Positions 49,167 to 60,273 of a stretch of 64,000 bases of DNA are shown here, in pieces. The DNA lies in the NCBI GenBank assembly GCA_021234155.1, contig JAJEKV010000004.1, forward strand, positions 6,822,109-6,886,108, given 5' to 3'. The first letter of the stretch is position 1, and each line of letters opens with the position of its first letter. Made by a program: the position numbers and the translations under genes. A model generated the notes under the pieces. It had not been told where the DNA came from. It ran no database searches and worked only from the letters and a program-made list of their open reading frames with translations. Source of the stretch: Isoetes taiwanensis (lineage: Eukaryota; Streptophyta; Lycopodiopsida; Isoetales; Isoetaceae).

Positions 49167-51999
49167 TGTAACAGTCCTGGCCACTTGATGGGTTAATATA
49201 CGTATTTATGTACGTATATACATATTCATGGCATGTATGCAGCATGAGACCAGGGTTTTGTCTCTTTGGAGAAAGTATTGTTGCAGAGCATGAAGGCAGT
49301 GAGCAATTCTGGGCAGTTTTAGAACCCTATTTTTGAAGCATCATATCTCGGCGACCCAAGAACCTTTTCAGGTGATTTTTCTTTTGCTGGAAAGATCTTT
49401 AAGTTAGCTTTCCAGAATGGGTCTGATCAGGCCGAAACTCATCCGTATGAGAAAGTTATGACAGAAATTGTGATGCTGGGTCAGAATTGACTGCACTATG
49501 TATGTTCTTCTGCAGTTTGATTCTTGGAGTTAGAAGACGATCTTTGGAGGCGCAATCAATTGCAAGGGGTCCAGAGGTCTATCCACAAAGAAATTCTAAG
49601 GTGGGGTTTTGCTGAGTTAATTTGAGATTTGATATGGACTGCCATGGTTAGATTTATGATGATTTGTTAAGAGGGTTATGGCTATGTATTTCCAAGGAAC
49701 TATGGCGTGTAAAAACTCCAGAGGTAAGAAATCATAGTTGCTTCTATGCCTAAATTTGTTCATGCTTTTGATAACATATTTGGGTGCTTATGTGTTGATG
49801 TGAACGTAGAAATTCAGAAACAGATTGTTTAGGCTTTGCTTCAGCAGATGGCATGGGATCTAATTGAGAAAAGCTGAATTGATGCATGTGGATTCTTTTT
49901 AAGCATTTGGGCATAGCTAGGAATGGTCGATTTGCATTGGACTTCTTCAAAAGATAGAGATTGATGCTGCCTCAGAGGGGTATAGAGGCCTTTTTGCCGA
50001 GATTTGCAAGCCTAAGCTAGCCTAGTTGAAGAGAAGCTGAGAGGGATATGATGTATTTGTATATAAAAGGACCGGATTCAATGGTAAAGGGGCATTTTGG
50101 CTGAATCAAGGATATCATGGAAGGATTTTTGGAGCTATCTGGATGGGTTTGGATTCACGTGAAAACATGCCAAAACAGCTTGGGAAGTGTGGATTTGGGC
50201 ATGGAAAGTCCCGATTCGGGATGCGCAACTCCGATATAGTAAGATCGGGCTGGAATACAGAGGTGTTATGGCTATTTTGGTCTTCTAACTTGTTGTTTTT
50301 TCTTTCTTGTCTCATTTGTGATATATGCATGTTGTTAACAAATTGGTAATTGGTAATGATATAATAATAGGTAAAGATAGAAGCCAAAGGGGAACAATGG
50401 AAGTGTAAGGGCTATGGTATGAATATAGATTAGCCAGTAGAGCAGTTGCAGGAGATCTAGGAGATCTGAGTGGTAACGTAAACTTAAATAATTCTAAGAA
50501 CATGAGACATGGATATTTTGGCTCGCAGAGGTGGAGCCATAGTTCGAAATCATTTGACAGTTGATATAAGCAGTTGTGGTCATGAGTCGATGTGGATTTG
50601 TAATCCAGAATGAGTTCCACCTTAGATGCACTAATAATCCTTAGCTATAGAAAGAGGGTTTTTAATTGGAATATTAAAAACCTTAACTAATTGGAGATAA
50701 ATAAATGGTGGAACTTTAGAGATCAAATGAAGTTGGGCCGAGAGAGCAATATGAGGCATATGTGGGTGTCTAGATGAGGCTATGGCATGGAGCACTGTTA
50801 TTCTAAGTGTACACTGTAAGTTTCCAAGTTATTGCACTATACTTTGTCAAAGGCATCATAGCTAATAGATTATCCTCAGGGAGAATGGTTTTGAGGTAAG
50901 GTTTGCATTGTGTGGATTGTTAGTATCTTTCCTTGTTGTAGCTACATCAAGGATAGTTAGGCTTATGGCTTCCTCGACGTGTTGGATTGCGATCATTATC
51001 TTCATCAGTAACCTAGCTACTTCAACTTGGGCAGGTTGTATAGACAACATCAGCAACAGTATAATCTAGGCACATGATAGTAAACATTCTAATGAACTTT
51101 ACATGTCTTGGTCTTGCATTGTCCATTGTTGTCTTGGTATTTGATGTCTATTGAGACCTCCGGGGTCGGACTTCTAGGTTCGGTGGCCTAGGTTGCTCCG
51201 GCATGCTCATGTTCATCTGTGATTCTCTGTGGTATTCTTGTGCTCTGTGACACCGGGCGTTAGTTCTCCTGGCTGGGATTGCTACGTCAATCAACTCTTG
51301 TGAACTCCATGGTAAGAGGTCCTCCAGCGCCAGACGTGGGCTGGGAAGGGTATGCGCATACGAGGTCTACCCCACCAACTCCGCCAACGGGGCTCGGAAT
51401 GTGAGTTGGCTGGGCATTTCTCTGCTAACAGGGCCTGCATGTAGGCTGGCTGAGCTACCCATTGTCCCGGAGCTATATTTCTGATGTTTTGTTATTCTGG
51501 CTATGTTCTTTGCTTTTGTTGCTCAGAGGTTGGTATTTACTTGGATTATGTTGTCATTGTCTTAGCACTGTACTCATGTAGGATTTTTCGTCTGTGTTTG
51601 TGCTTATCCAAGATTTCTAGAGTATTTCCATGCATGCAGTGGCAGCCAGGGATCCCCACTTAGTCACGAGGACTAACCCCAGTGAGTGTATGTGCAGTGA
51701 ATGAGCAAGGCGATGGCACCAGCACGATTGTGGCTCATGGATGAGCGAGAAGCTTGTAGGGTTGAGTTGCTAACAGGGATGCTGTAACTATTGAGAATAT
51801 GGATTTCTTTGGATGTTAATATTGTATGATTATATTGAGACCATAAATACTTCCTTATTGAGTTTTGAGTATGCTATTTCAACTGTGCAAGAGGAAGATT
51901 CAATTCTTCACCATATTCAATTGTTTGTCACACCAACCTAGAATTAGCGCAGTATTGACAAGATCCCGAGTTGCCTAGAGGGTCAACTCGGCAGGCTCT
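49167..51999. mobile_element. 2833-bp insert splitting the RT gene
   Basis: Starts TGTAACAGTCC and ends GGCAGGCTCT, flanked by the 74-bp direct duplication. Its first 350 bp resemble the LTR-like fragment at 11110-11330. From 51150 to 51720 it is GC-richer, with words such as TGACACCGGGCG typical of plant gypsy LTRs. No ORF with a recognised domain. Possibly LTR-derived, but ends and duplication do not fit a simple solo LTR. Confidence 0.75.
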
Positions 52000-52474
52000 G
52001 GATTCAAGCTAACTCCTCCCTTTCTACACAAAGCAAACAACATGGTCAGCATATCAAAATGTTTTTCAAGAGAAGTTCCTAAACATAGGTCATCTAAGAA
52101 TACACGAAAGATATTAGCAGGCATTTCTCTAAAAATTGTGTCCATGGCTCTCTGAAATGTTGCAGATGCATTCATTAGTCCAAAGGGCATCCTTTTCATA
52201 GCAAATGTTCCCCAAGGTGTAATAAATGAAGTTTTTGGCGATCCTCATCCTTGATGCTTATCTGATTAAAACCTGAGAAGCCATCTAGGAATGAATAAAT
52301 TTCTTTCCCTGCCACAGCATGCAAAACTTCTTTCAGAAATGGCAATGGATAACAATCTTTGATAGTGGCTTTATTCAGATCCCTATAATCTATGCAAATT
52401 CTAATGGTCTTGTTTTTCTTTTCAACAGGAACAATGCAAGATAGCCACTCAGGGTTCACTATTTCTGCAATCAC
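51975..52474 (-). pseudogene. Ty3 reverse transcriptase, N-terminal and catalytic part
   Basis: Contains WLSCIVPVEKKNKTIRICID, YRDLNKATIKDCYPLPF, FLDGFSGFNQI and, after a frameshift near 52230, MPFGLMNASATFQRAMD and the catalytic box VFLDD (Y replaced by F-L in the YxDD position). The frame continues into the 74-bp duplication and then stops in the insert. RT is thus in two pieces, here and at 49166 downward. Confidence 0.9.
52000..52073. repeat. 74-bp duplication, right copy
   Basis: Starts GGATTCAAGCTAACTCCTCC and ends CAAGAGA, identical to 49093-49166. Confidence 0.9.
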
Positions 52475-52839
52475 ACCTGCATCACTCTTCCTTAATTAAA
52501 CCTAAGAGAGAAGCATTAATTCTTCTTAATTTTTGCACAACAGGTTTTCATATCTTCCTTGATCTTGATCTCAAACTCACAAATGCTCTTGTCAACACCA
52601 ACCAATTCATCATAATCCCATGCAAAAATATCTTTCCAATCATCAAAGAATTTAGTAACAAAGGCATCATCCTCCTCTTTAAACAAATCCCCAACATACA
52701 ATACTCTATCTTGACCTCTCTTGTTGACTTTAATTTCCTTTACTTGTTTATCTTCACTTGCATTGATTACCGGGATAGGGTATAATTGTTGCAGATCTTT
52801 CTTCTCCAGCTCTTCTTCTTGTATTGCTCCTTCAGCCAA

Positions 52840-53230
52840 GTGTTCAAGTAGCACACTCTTGCATAGAGAATCTGCCTCACAATTCTGTTCCCTTGGCACA
52901 TGGCAGAGCTCCCAGGTTTCAAAATTCTTTAGTTCCTGCATAGCTTGATTTCTGAGCTGAACCATATCTTCACTCTTAGCCTGATATTCTCCTGATATTT
53001 GCCTGCAGACAAGCTGAGAATATCCAAAGATAACTATTTCATTGATGCTTAAATTTCTTGCTTCTTAGAGACCTGCAATCAATGCTTTGTACTCTGCCAT
53101 GTTAGAAGTGATGTTAGGATAGATTCTTCCTACTTTAGCCAGCAATTGGAAGCATCTTTGAGAATAGCAGCAGAAGAAGCCACATTAAGCCTTTTGGAGA
53201 CACCACCATCAAACCATAAATATGCAAAAT
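52840..53230 (-). pseudogene. Additional RNase H domain located before RT
   Basis: AYLWFDGGVSK (first catalytic Asp), NMAEYKALIAGL (catalytic Glu), IFGYSQLVCRQISGEY and CEADSL (last Asp) in correct order and spacing for a cellular/archaeal-type RNase HI. The third catalytic Asp is Tyr (GYS instead of GDS) and a stop follows IAGL near 53067. Known Tat-lineage elements carry such a second RNase H, usually after the first one; here it sits between protease and RT. Confidence 0.82.
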
Positions 53231-54533
53231 TACCTGGTTTAGGTGAAGCTAATTCCTTAGGAATCTTCATGATGGGCTCCAATTCTATTGTATTCAGCTC
53301 AAACTCCCCACATGGATTTGACAGTAGCATTTCTTCCTCACTGAAGTTCATGCTTTCAAACTCGCCCAACTTGTTGTATAATGTTACCTTTCTTTTGCCA
53401 TTTGAAATAGTACACTCCCATTTTGACCATACGGGCCTGGCATCAACTGTAGAAATCCATTTTCTCCCCAATAGCAAGTCACATATGTCTGACTTGTCTT
53501 CTATTCCTTCAAAAGCAACCACAACAAAATTATCTGCAACCATTATTCCTTCAACAGGATTGATTTTCGTGTTTGAGAAAGACTTCAAAATCATTGGAGC
53601 TTTTTTGTCTATTTCAAGACCACATAGCCTCATAACATGATGAGGCATGACATTCAAGGGTGATCCTTCATCTAGCAAAACCTTAGTTAAGATCTTTTTT
53701 CCCATTTTAGCAACACAGGTGAAAGCCCCTGGATCATAATCATCCTGGGTGAGCATGTGTTCTTCAATATGGTTTGTTAGAGCAAACTCATCCTCTCTGG
53801 TCAGATTGAGAACTTTCTTCCTGTAAGAAGGAGCTATCTTGAGCAAAGTCAGCAAGTCCACACGTATTTTTGAAATTTTTAACAAATATTCAAAATCCTC
53901 ACAGTCCTTTTCTTTCTTGACAAACTTTTGAGCAGGTGGAGGAGGCACAACCACTGCCTGTTCAACCTCCTTGTGCTTCAAGATGTCAGCTTCCTCATGA
54001 ACTGGTTCTCCCTCCTTAGCATTATTCATTCTTCTGGTATGGACTGCCATTATCTCTTCTTGTTCCTCAATTTCCTGCACAAATCTTATGGATGCATTCT
54101 GCTCATTAGTTTTGGATTTCTCCTGCCTAGCAAAATATTCTTTCACACTGCATCTATCCTCATAATGTCCTACATCTTTACAAAAGGCACACACAGGACA
54201 TTCTTTACCAAAATGTCCTCTTTTCCCACACTTTGTGCATGGCCTATACCAACAATAATCAGAAGAGTGAGTATCTCTAAAGCAATGCACACATGGGGGA
54301 TAAGTTTTCTTCTCATATTTTGAGCTTTTCAGTTCCTGGAGTTGCTTGGTTACCTCAACTAGTGCCCCAGACACTTTGGTAATTTCTGCCCTTACATCAG
54401 CTGCAGGAGCTTCAGTATCTTCCACCTTCCTTTTTCTTCTCTTTCTGGACAGCATAAACAGGTACAGGTGCTGGTCCCATGTATTCTTGCTCATAACCTG
54501 GAAAAAAAGGATCATGTGGTGAGTGCATATCAT
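53231..54533 (-). CDS. Ty3 gag C-terminus (zinc knuckles) and protease
   Basis: Zinc-finger cluster near 54150-54305: CVHCFRDTHSSDYC, CTKCGKRGHFGKEC, CAFCKDVGHYEDRC, three CCHC-type knuckles of unequal spacing. A charged linker follows, then a retropepsin-like domain near 53670-53740: LLDEGSPLNVMP (D.GS box) and later LLLGRKWI. The frame runs on into the extra RNase H. The start given is that of the open frame; comparison with the related copy at 29.8 kb shows the true join to upstream gag is broken by a frameshift near 54430. Confidence 0.85.
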
Positions 54534-55172
54534 CTGGCAAGTAAGAGATCATATCTGCAATTTCAGTGGCCTTGGTGAAGGCTTTGTGTATTGTGTCAAA
54601 TCCTTCTTGTTTTTGGAACTTCAATAACTTTCTGTGCACTCTTGGCCTGCTACTTAATCCTCTGATAAAAGATGCAAGGTATGGTTAGGAACCTGATTAA
54701 TTTGGCATTTTACAAGATAGAGATTAAACCTTTCCACATATTGTTGCACACTCTCACCATGCTTAATGCGAAAAGTTTGCAGCTCAAATATTAGATCTTG
54801 GGGGTCCAAAAGCTTACCAAAACGTGCCAAAAACTTTTTAACCAATTCATCCCAAGAATTGGCACCTAAACTTATGACATACTCTAACCAAGCCCTAACT
54901 TCATCATTCTTAAAACATTTTTTAAACTCAGAGAACTTACAACCTTTTTTGTAACCATATTCTTGGTAGTACTCTTCAAAAGTCTTGAGGAAGTTGTTGG
55001 CATTCATGCTTGGATCAAAAGTGGGGACTGGAATAGGCATGTTTAGCTCAAAATATTGGCAAGGCATACCTGAATTTGCTTGAATAGTGACAGTAGGTGT
55101 TGGAGCAATAGCTTCATGATTGTCTTGTGCTTCAGTAGGCTCAGATGCCTCATTAGTTCTTTTGGATGCCAT
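54412..55172 (-). pseudogene. Ty3 gag capsid region, frameshifted
   Basis: Start MASKRTNEASEPTEAQDN at 55172, about 40 bp inside the PBS. Capsid-like blocks NANNFLKTFEEYYQEYGY, WLEYVISLGANSWDEL and GESVQQYVERFN are typical of plant gypsy gag (retrotransposon gag family). A frameshift near 54655 separates it from FDTIHKAFTKATEIADM, which continues to 54412. Confidence 0.88.
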
Positions 55173-55194
55173 GAGTTCAGATTCCAGGAAAATG

Positions 55195-55212
55195 ATCTCG
55201 GTAGAACCTCCA
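55195..55212 (-). other. Primer-binding site, tRNA-Gln type
   Basis: On the minus strand TGGAGGTTCTACCGAGAT, three bases after the LTR end. One mismatch to the complement of the plant tRNA-Gln 3' end as I recall it. Confidence 0.75.
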
Positions 55213-55215
55213 AAA

Positions 55216-57799
55216 TGTTGAAGGTATTCCTGGCAAAACCTTCAACCTCAGTGGTTTAGAACCTCCAGGTTGCTTAAGGGAACCACTCTGAGTGTAAAGA
55301 TTCCAGAAGTAATGCTCAAGAGATAGTTGAGAACATCTTTCCCTGAAGGCTAAAAAGTCTGCTTTAAAATAACAACTGCTGTATGCACACCATTTAAGTT
55401 TTAAACATGATCTTCATCCCCAAAGATGCTCAACACTTATTCTGACAGGTTGCAAAAGTCTAGTTCGATCTGATTGGATCAGATAGGCCAAATTCCAGCT
55501 TCTGACCCAGTTAATTTTGGGTCAATATCCCTGGCAGAGAGCTTGAATTATGATCTCGATATAGGCAATGAGTTTTCTTATTTTGCAAACCTCACTCTTC
55601 TTGGAAATGTCTGCACACCAGGGACCAAGACTTCTTTCTGCAAATGGGACTCTAAATTTTTTTCTTTTTTGCTGCTTTTGCTGTAGACTGTAAAGGATAA
55701 ACAATTCTGACCAGAATACTTTCTAAGAAGGTAATGCACACTTGCCTAATGCTCCTATGCTCAACAAATATCACTTTGCAATACTAATACTCTCTGAGCA
55801 ACTATCCTATGCTCAAATGCCTAATGCTGATTTCTGATGTACTTAGACTTGCCAATTCGATATTGGATTGATGTTTTGGATTGACAACAGGTTTATTTCT
55901 GCTTACTCTGAAGATGCACTGACTTGACACACTGACAATATCTGGCAATTGGAGTTAAATGCTGCAGAAAACCTCTAATAACTATTATTTTTTTGGGAAT
56001 ATAAGTCAATGTGAGATGAACACTTCATAACAAGGGTCGGATTTTCAATTAAATCAACCACTCAGAAGATAACAATATATATCCCAAGCTCAAGGTCTCG
56101 GCACAGGATCAAATAAGCAAACATCTAGACAATCAGGAGAATTTCAGTCAATAATCCAGATTGCTGGTAAACAATGGAGGTCAGAATCAAGCTCTGGATG
56201 ATCAAGCCGGTTCTTCTTCGAAGCCACGAATCTCTTCTTTGCCTCAAAGCCCTCCAATCTTCTTTTTCTTCAAAAGCCCCTTTTGTAGATGCTCTGTTTT
56301 GTCGAGTTCTTGATCAATTCGCATTAATTCTCTGTCTTTTAGCTGATACTTGGCATTCTTGGCATCAAACATGGTAATCCGGAAGGTTTGATTCATGATT
56401 GATCAGTTGGTTAGGCCGGATCAGGTGGATCTTGGCAGTTCCAGGTTTTAGGGTTTGTGAAAACACAGGCGAAATATCCCACAGTCATTTTTTAGCTCGA
56501 CGGCCCAAGGTATATAACAAGAAACAAATTCGTTATTTATAATTATAACGTGCAATATCCACGTGGGATTCGGTACCTCAACCGCCCCACACGCCCGGAT
56601 GTTCCACGTGGCATGGGGGGATTGGCTGGGAGAAGAAAATAGACTGGGGGGGTAGATAGGAAAATTTTTTATACCCCAAGGTCTATGGCACGATTCCCTA
56701 GGAGGCAAATATAAGACCCAAAATAAAACCTTTTTTCAATTTTCTTTTTTCCTATGGGAATCTTTTTTTGCATCTAGAAGATTCTGGAATCTTTTCTTGC
56801 AATGGGGCATTTTTTATTTTGGCCAAAAAAGGCTTAAAGAGTGAATGATGTGGCATATGGAAATGATGACAAGGCTAAGTGAGTATGACATGGCAAGTGG
56901 TGATGATGACGTGTCAGCCAACTTGAGCTTGGAAAATTCTTTCTAGTCAAAATTGTGGATGATGTGGAGATGATGTGTGTGACAAGTGTATAGTGATGGG
57001 GTGGCAATGATGATGTGGCAAAGTGACATGTAATGTTATGAGTGCTAATTTGATGCTATGAGATGGACTTAGCTTTTGAATATGGAAGATAGAAATATGA
57101 CATGGCATGGCTAGAATGATGATGTGTATGATGACTTGGCATGTGGAGTGAAGTGCAAGGTGACTTGGCACACAAGGTGCTTTTTTCATAAGCTAATTTT
57201 TAAAATGCAACTTTGGCATCCCCTAGGGTACATTTGAGTTTTGGACATTTCCCTTAGGGATTTTGCAACTTTCTTTTTCCTTTGACCAAGTTGCATGAGA
57301 TGTTGACTTTTGAACACGAGCATGACCAAGTCAAGTGACATTTGAACTTATGGATGGTGACAAGTAGTTGAGGGTGGTGTGTAGCAAATGGATGTTTCAA
57401 GAAGGTGTGTTTTGACTAGAAAGAACTTTCAAAGCCGAGTTTGACTTTAGAAGAAGTTATGTGCATGGAGTCAAGGTTCAAAGGGCATTTTATGATGGTG
57501 GAGTGTATAGAGAATGTGAGAAGGGAATAAAAAATGCACAAAGATGCCAAGATCACAAGTGGTCACATACCATGAGATGATCTTCAAGGGGTCTTCTTTC
57601 CTCTCTTCGTTTCTTTTCTTTTGCTTGATTCTCCTCTTGCCTCTCTTGAGTGATTTGAGTCAATTGTCCTTCCCTTGCTCTTCAACTTCTTAATGCATGC
57701 TAGTGATGCATTTTCCTAGTGCCTTGCAAATCAGATCAAAGTATGAGGATCAGTTAAAAAATGTGCTTAGCTCTTCCATGCTGCCATAGCATGGCAGCA
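55216..57799 (-). repeat. 5' LTR of the Ty3 element
   Basis: 2584 bp, TG..CA ends, colinear with 43691-46409. The minus-strand TATA-like box GTATAAAAAA lies near 56663-56674; transcription would run leftward through gag. Confidence 0.93.
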
Positions 57800-57804
57800 T
57801 CACC
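57800..57804. other. Target-site duplication of the Ty3 element, right
   Basis: TCACC, matching 43686-43690. Confidence 0.8.
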
Positions 57805-58719
57805 TTACTATAGTATGTTATGGAACAAGTGATGTCATTATAAAATTTAAACTTAAATATTACCTTGGGGTAATTGTGTTATAAAATTGCATGCATGGAA
57901 TGTGTTGCAGGGTTCATGCAAGTTTCTAAGGAGTGGAGACACGTGACGTGATGTTGAGGACAACATCAATTCAAGGTGGGGAGATTGTGACGTTCCAGCA
58001 TAACATACGGTCCAAATACATATATTATACTACCACGTCACGCGTACATGTCACTTGACAAGTACTTGAGAGCCATAAAGGGTTGCGCCTAGGGGCAACC
58101 TCGTATGTTGCGCATGTCTATTAAACATATGCAATTAAACCCCTTTGCCAAATGGCAAAACCCCATTGGTTCCTTCTAACCTAAACCTAAAAGTGCATGT
58201 AAAAGGAACAAAAGGGGAAACCCTAAACCTTTTCCATTTTCGCATTTTGGCTTCTTTGGGCCATTCCGGCTAAGCCAAGATGCTAGTCCGCATTTCCAAG
58301 CGCCGCCGAGCCACATTTGCACAACAGATCTTTCAGGAGCAGCTGTCTTCAGCCCGAACGAAGGCACGAACGCGATTCAGGAGCAAGCCAAGGATCAGGT
58401 AACCTGTGATTCCGTTGTCCAAAGCCGACTTTCAGCCTGGCAATGAGTTAGGATAGTATGGTAGATCAGTCTTATAGATCCTAAGATCACCAGCCTTAAC
58501 GAATGAACCTAACCATGTATCACACTAACCCCAAGATCTGCTCAACGTGTAGTTTTCTGGTGTCTTTTTTGTAGAAAAACAACACTTAAAAACTACCCAT
58601 AGTTTTGTTCCGAAAATGCTAGAAACAACGTGTAGTTTTTGTCTAAAAAGTCTATGAATTGGAAATTGACAATCTTTTAAAAAAAATCAATGTGTTGTTT
58701 TTTTTTTTTTTTTTTTTTT
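57805..58719. other. Unassigned stretch right of the Ty3 element
   Basis: No domain-bearing ORF. A T-run of about 24 bases lies at 58699-58722. Confidence 0.35.
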
Positions 58720-59095
58720 TTTTTGGGCAACTAGGCGTTGTTTGTTCTCAATGTAAGATACATTGTTTTAAGCATTACAACACGTAGAAAAATAATATTA
58801 CTACATTAGAATGAAAAATTACATGACATATCCACACGTGGAAAATAATTAATAACATTGTTGTTTTTATGCCACCAGGCATTGTTTTGCCGTCAAATAA
58901 AAGGCGTTGTTTTAATTATTGCAATGTGTGGAAAACTAATATCACAACACTGACAAAAAAAATATTATGCGCCATATCCACACGTAGCCTTTGAATTTTC
59001 TTCAGTTAAGACATGTTATTTTAGATATTACTGTACACATAAAACTAATAGTACAACATTCTAATAAAAATTACGGGAAATATCCACACATAAGA
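58720..59095 (+). repeat. Degenerate ~130-bp tandem repeat, three units
   Basis: Three successive units each end with a variant of ATATCCACACGTGG (near 58840, 58975 and 59090) preceded by AATAAT/ACTAAT and CAACA words. Strongly diverged, non-coding. Confidence 0.55.
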
Positions 59096-59450
59096 TTACT
59101 ATAGTTTATTTAAAAAAAGCCTTTTGGGAATCGAACCCAAACAAGTCCATTTAGGCAATAAACAATGAAATAGAATGTTTTATCAAGTGGTAAGGGGGTA
59201 TTTCCTTTGTGTTAAAGATACTTGCATACAATTTCTAAGAACATACAAATAAGCAATTGAATAGAATGTTTTATCAAGTGATAAGTAGGTATTCCCTTGT
59301 GTTAAGATACTTGCATATCTTACAAAATCAAGCAGCAAGGAGAGTCCTAGTCTAAAGTGAACTTACATATGATCATATGTCTGATCTGGACTAACAGCTT
59401 CTCGATATCCCTATGAAGACTTGATAGACATCGTGACTTTCAGTATCAAA

Positions 59451-60168
59451 GAAGTAAATTTTCTGGTCTGCTGCTAGTGAAGCAATATTAAACTTTGGAT
59501 CAAAGACATTTATTCCATTCACAACACAGTACAGTCCTGGCAAGCTGAATGTCGGATGGTTTTCATATTGACCAACATCTTCACTGCAAATACAAAGTAT
59601 CCATTTCATCTATAAGAATTTGTAGTTAATTTCATCTTGACTAGAATCCTATGGCAATGAATCAGCAGTAAACTGACATGAGAAATATTCTCTTCATACT
59701 TTTGCCAATAAATATCAGAATTTGGATACTTTGTCTTCTCCAGTGCATGTGCATGATAACATATAAGTTATCAGTGGTTATCCTTGGCAAGTCATTAAGA
59801 GAAAAAGAAGTAAATGTTCTGGTCTGCTGCTAGTGAAGCAATATTAAACTTTGGATCAAAGACATTTATTCCATTCACAACACAGTACAGTCCTGGCAAG
59901 CTGAATGTCGCATGGTTTTCGTATTGACCAACATCTTCACTGCAAATACAAAGTATTCATTTCATCTATAAGAATTTATAGTTAATTTCATCTTGACTAG
60001 AATCCTATGGCAATGAATCAGCAGTAAACTGACATGAGAAATGATATTCTCTTCATACTTTTGCCAGTAAATATCAGAATTTGGATACTTTGTCTTCTCC
60101 AGCGCATGAACTAATAGTAACATATAAGCTATCAGTGGTTATCCTTGGCAAGTCATTAAGAGAAAAAG
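59451..60168 (-). repeat. 356-bp tandem duplication of two sucrose synthase exons
   Basis: Units 59451-59806 and 59807-60168 each carry the KYPNSDIYW exon, the FTAD remnant with the same internal stop, and the start of the FSLPGLY exon. The shared stop shows the duplication followed pseudogenisation. Confidence 0.92.
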
Positions 60169-60269
60169 CCAAAATAGTTGATGACAACAACCTGAGTGAT
60201 ACCTAGCCTGTGCGCATAAGACAATATTTCCATCACTGTAGTTTTCAGTCATTAGATCTGGATGCCCCT

Positions 60270-60273
60270 TTAA
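60270..60273. other. TTAA flank of the TIR transposon, left
   Basis: TTAA, repeated at 62944-62947. Confidence 0.7.

Larger units (their letters stand above)
43691..57799 (-). mobile_element. Ty3/gypsy LTR retrotransposon, near complete, minus strand
   Basis: Boundaries come from paired LTRs ending TG..CA and a 5-bp TSD. Coding order on the minus strand: gag, zinc knuckles, protease, an extra RNase H, RT, ancestral-type RNase H, integrase. Without the 2833-bp insert at 49167-51999 the element is about 11.3 kb. The ancestral RNase H lacks its usual DAS motif (KAYISVTKKAIGL), as in Tat-type elements that carry a second RNase H. Frameshifts, a stop in the extra RNase H and the insert make it non-autonomous. 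LTR similarity is high, so insertion was fairly recent. Confidence 0.93.

Noticed and set aside
49167-51999. Simple solo LTR
   Set aside because: Starts TG, but no CA end matches a short TSD; the only flanking duplication is 74 bp.
53146-53640. 164-residue plus-strand frame
   Set aside because: Shadow of the Ty3 protease region on the other strand.
59115-59150. tRNA gene on the minus strand
   Set aside because: A GGGTTCGATTCCC T-arm-like word is present but no acceptor, D or anticodon arms fit around it.
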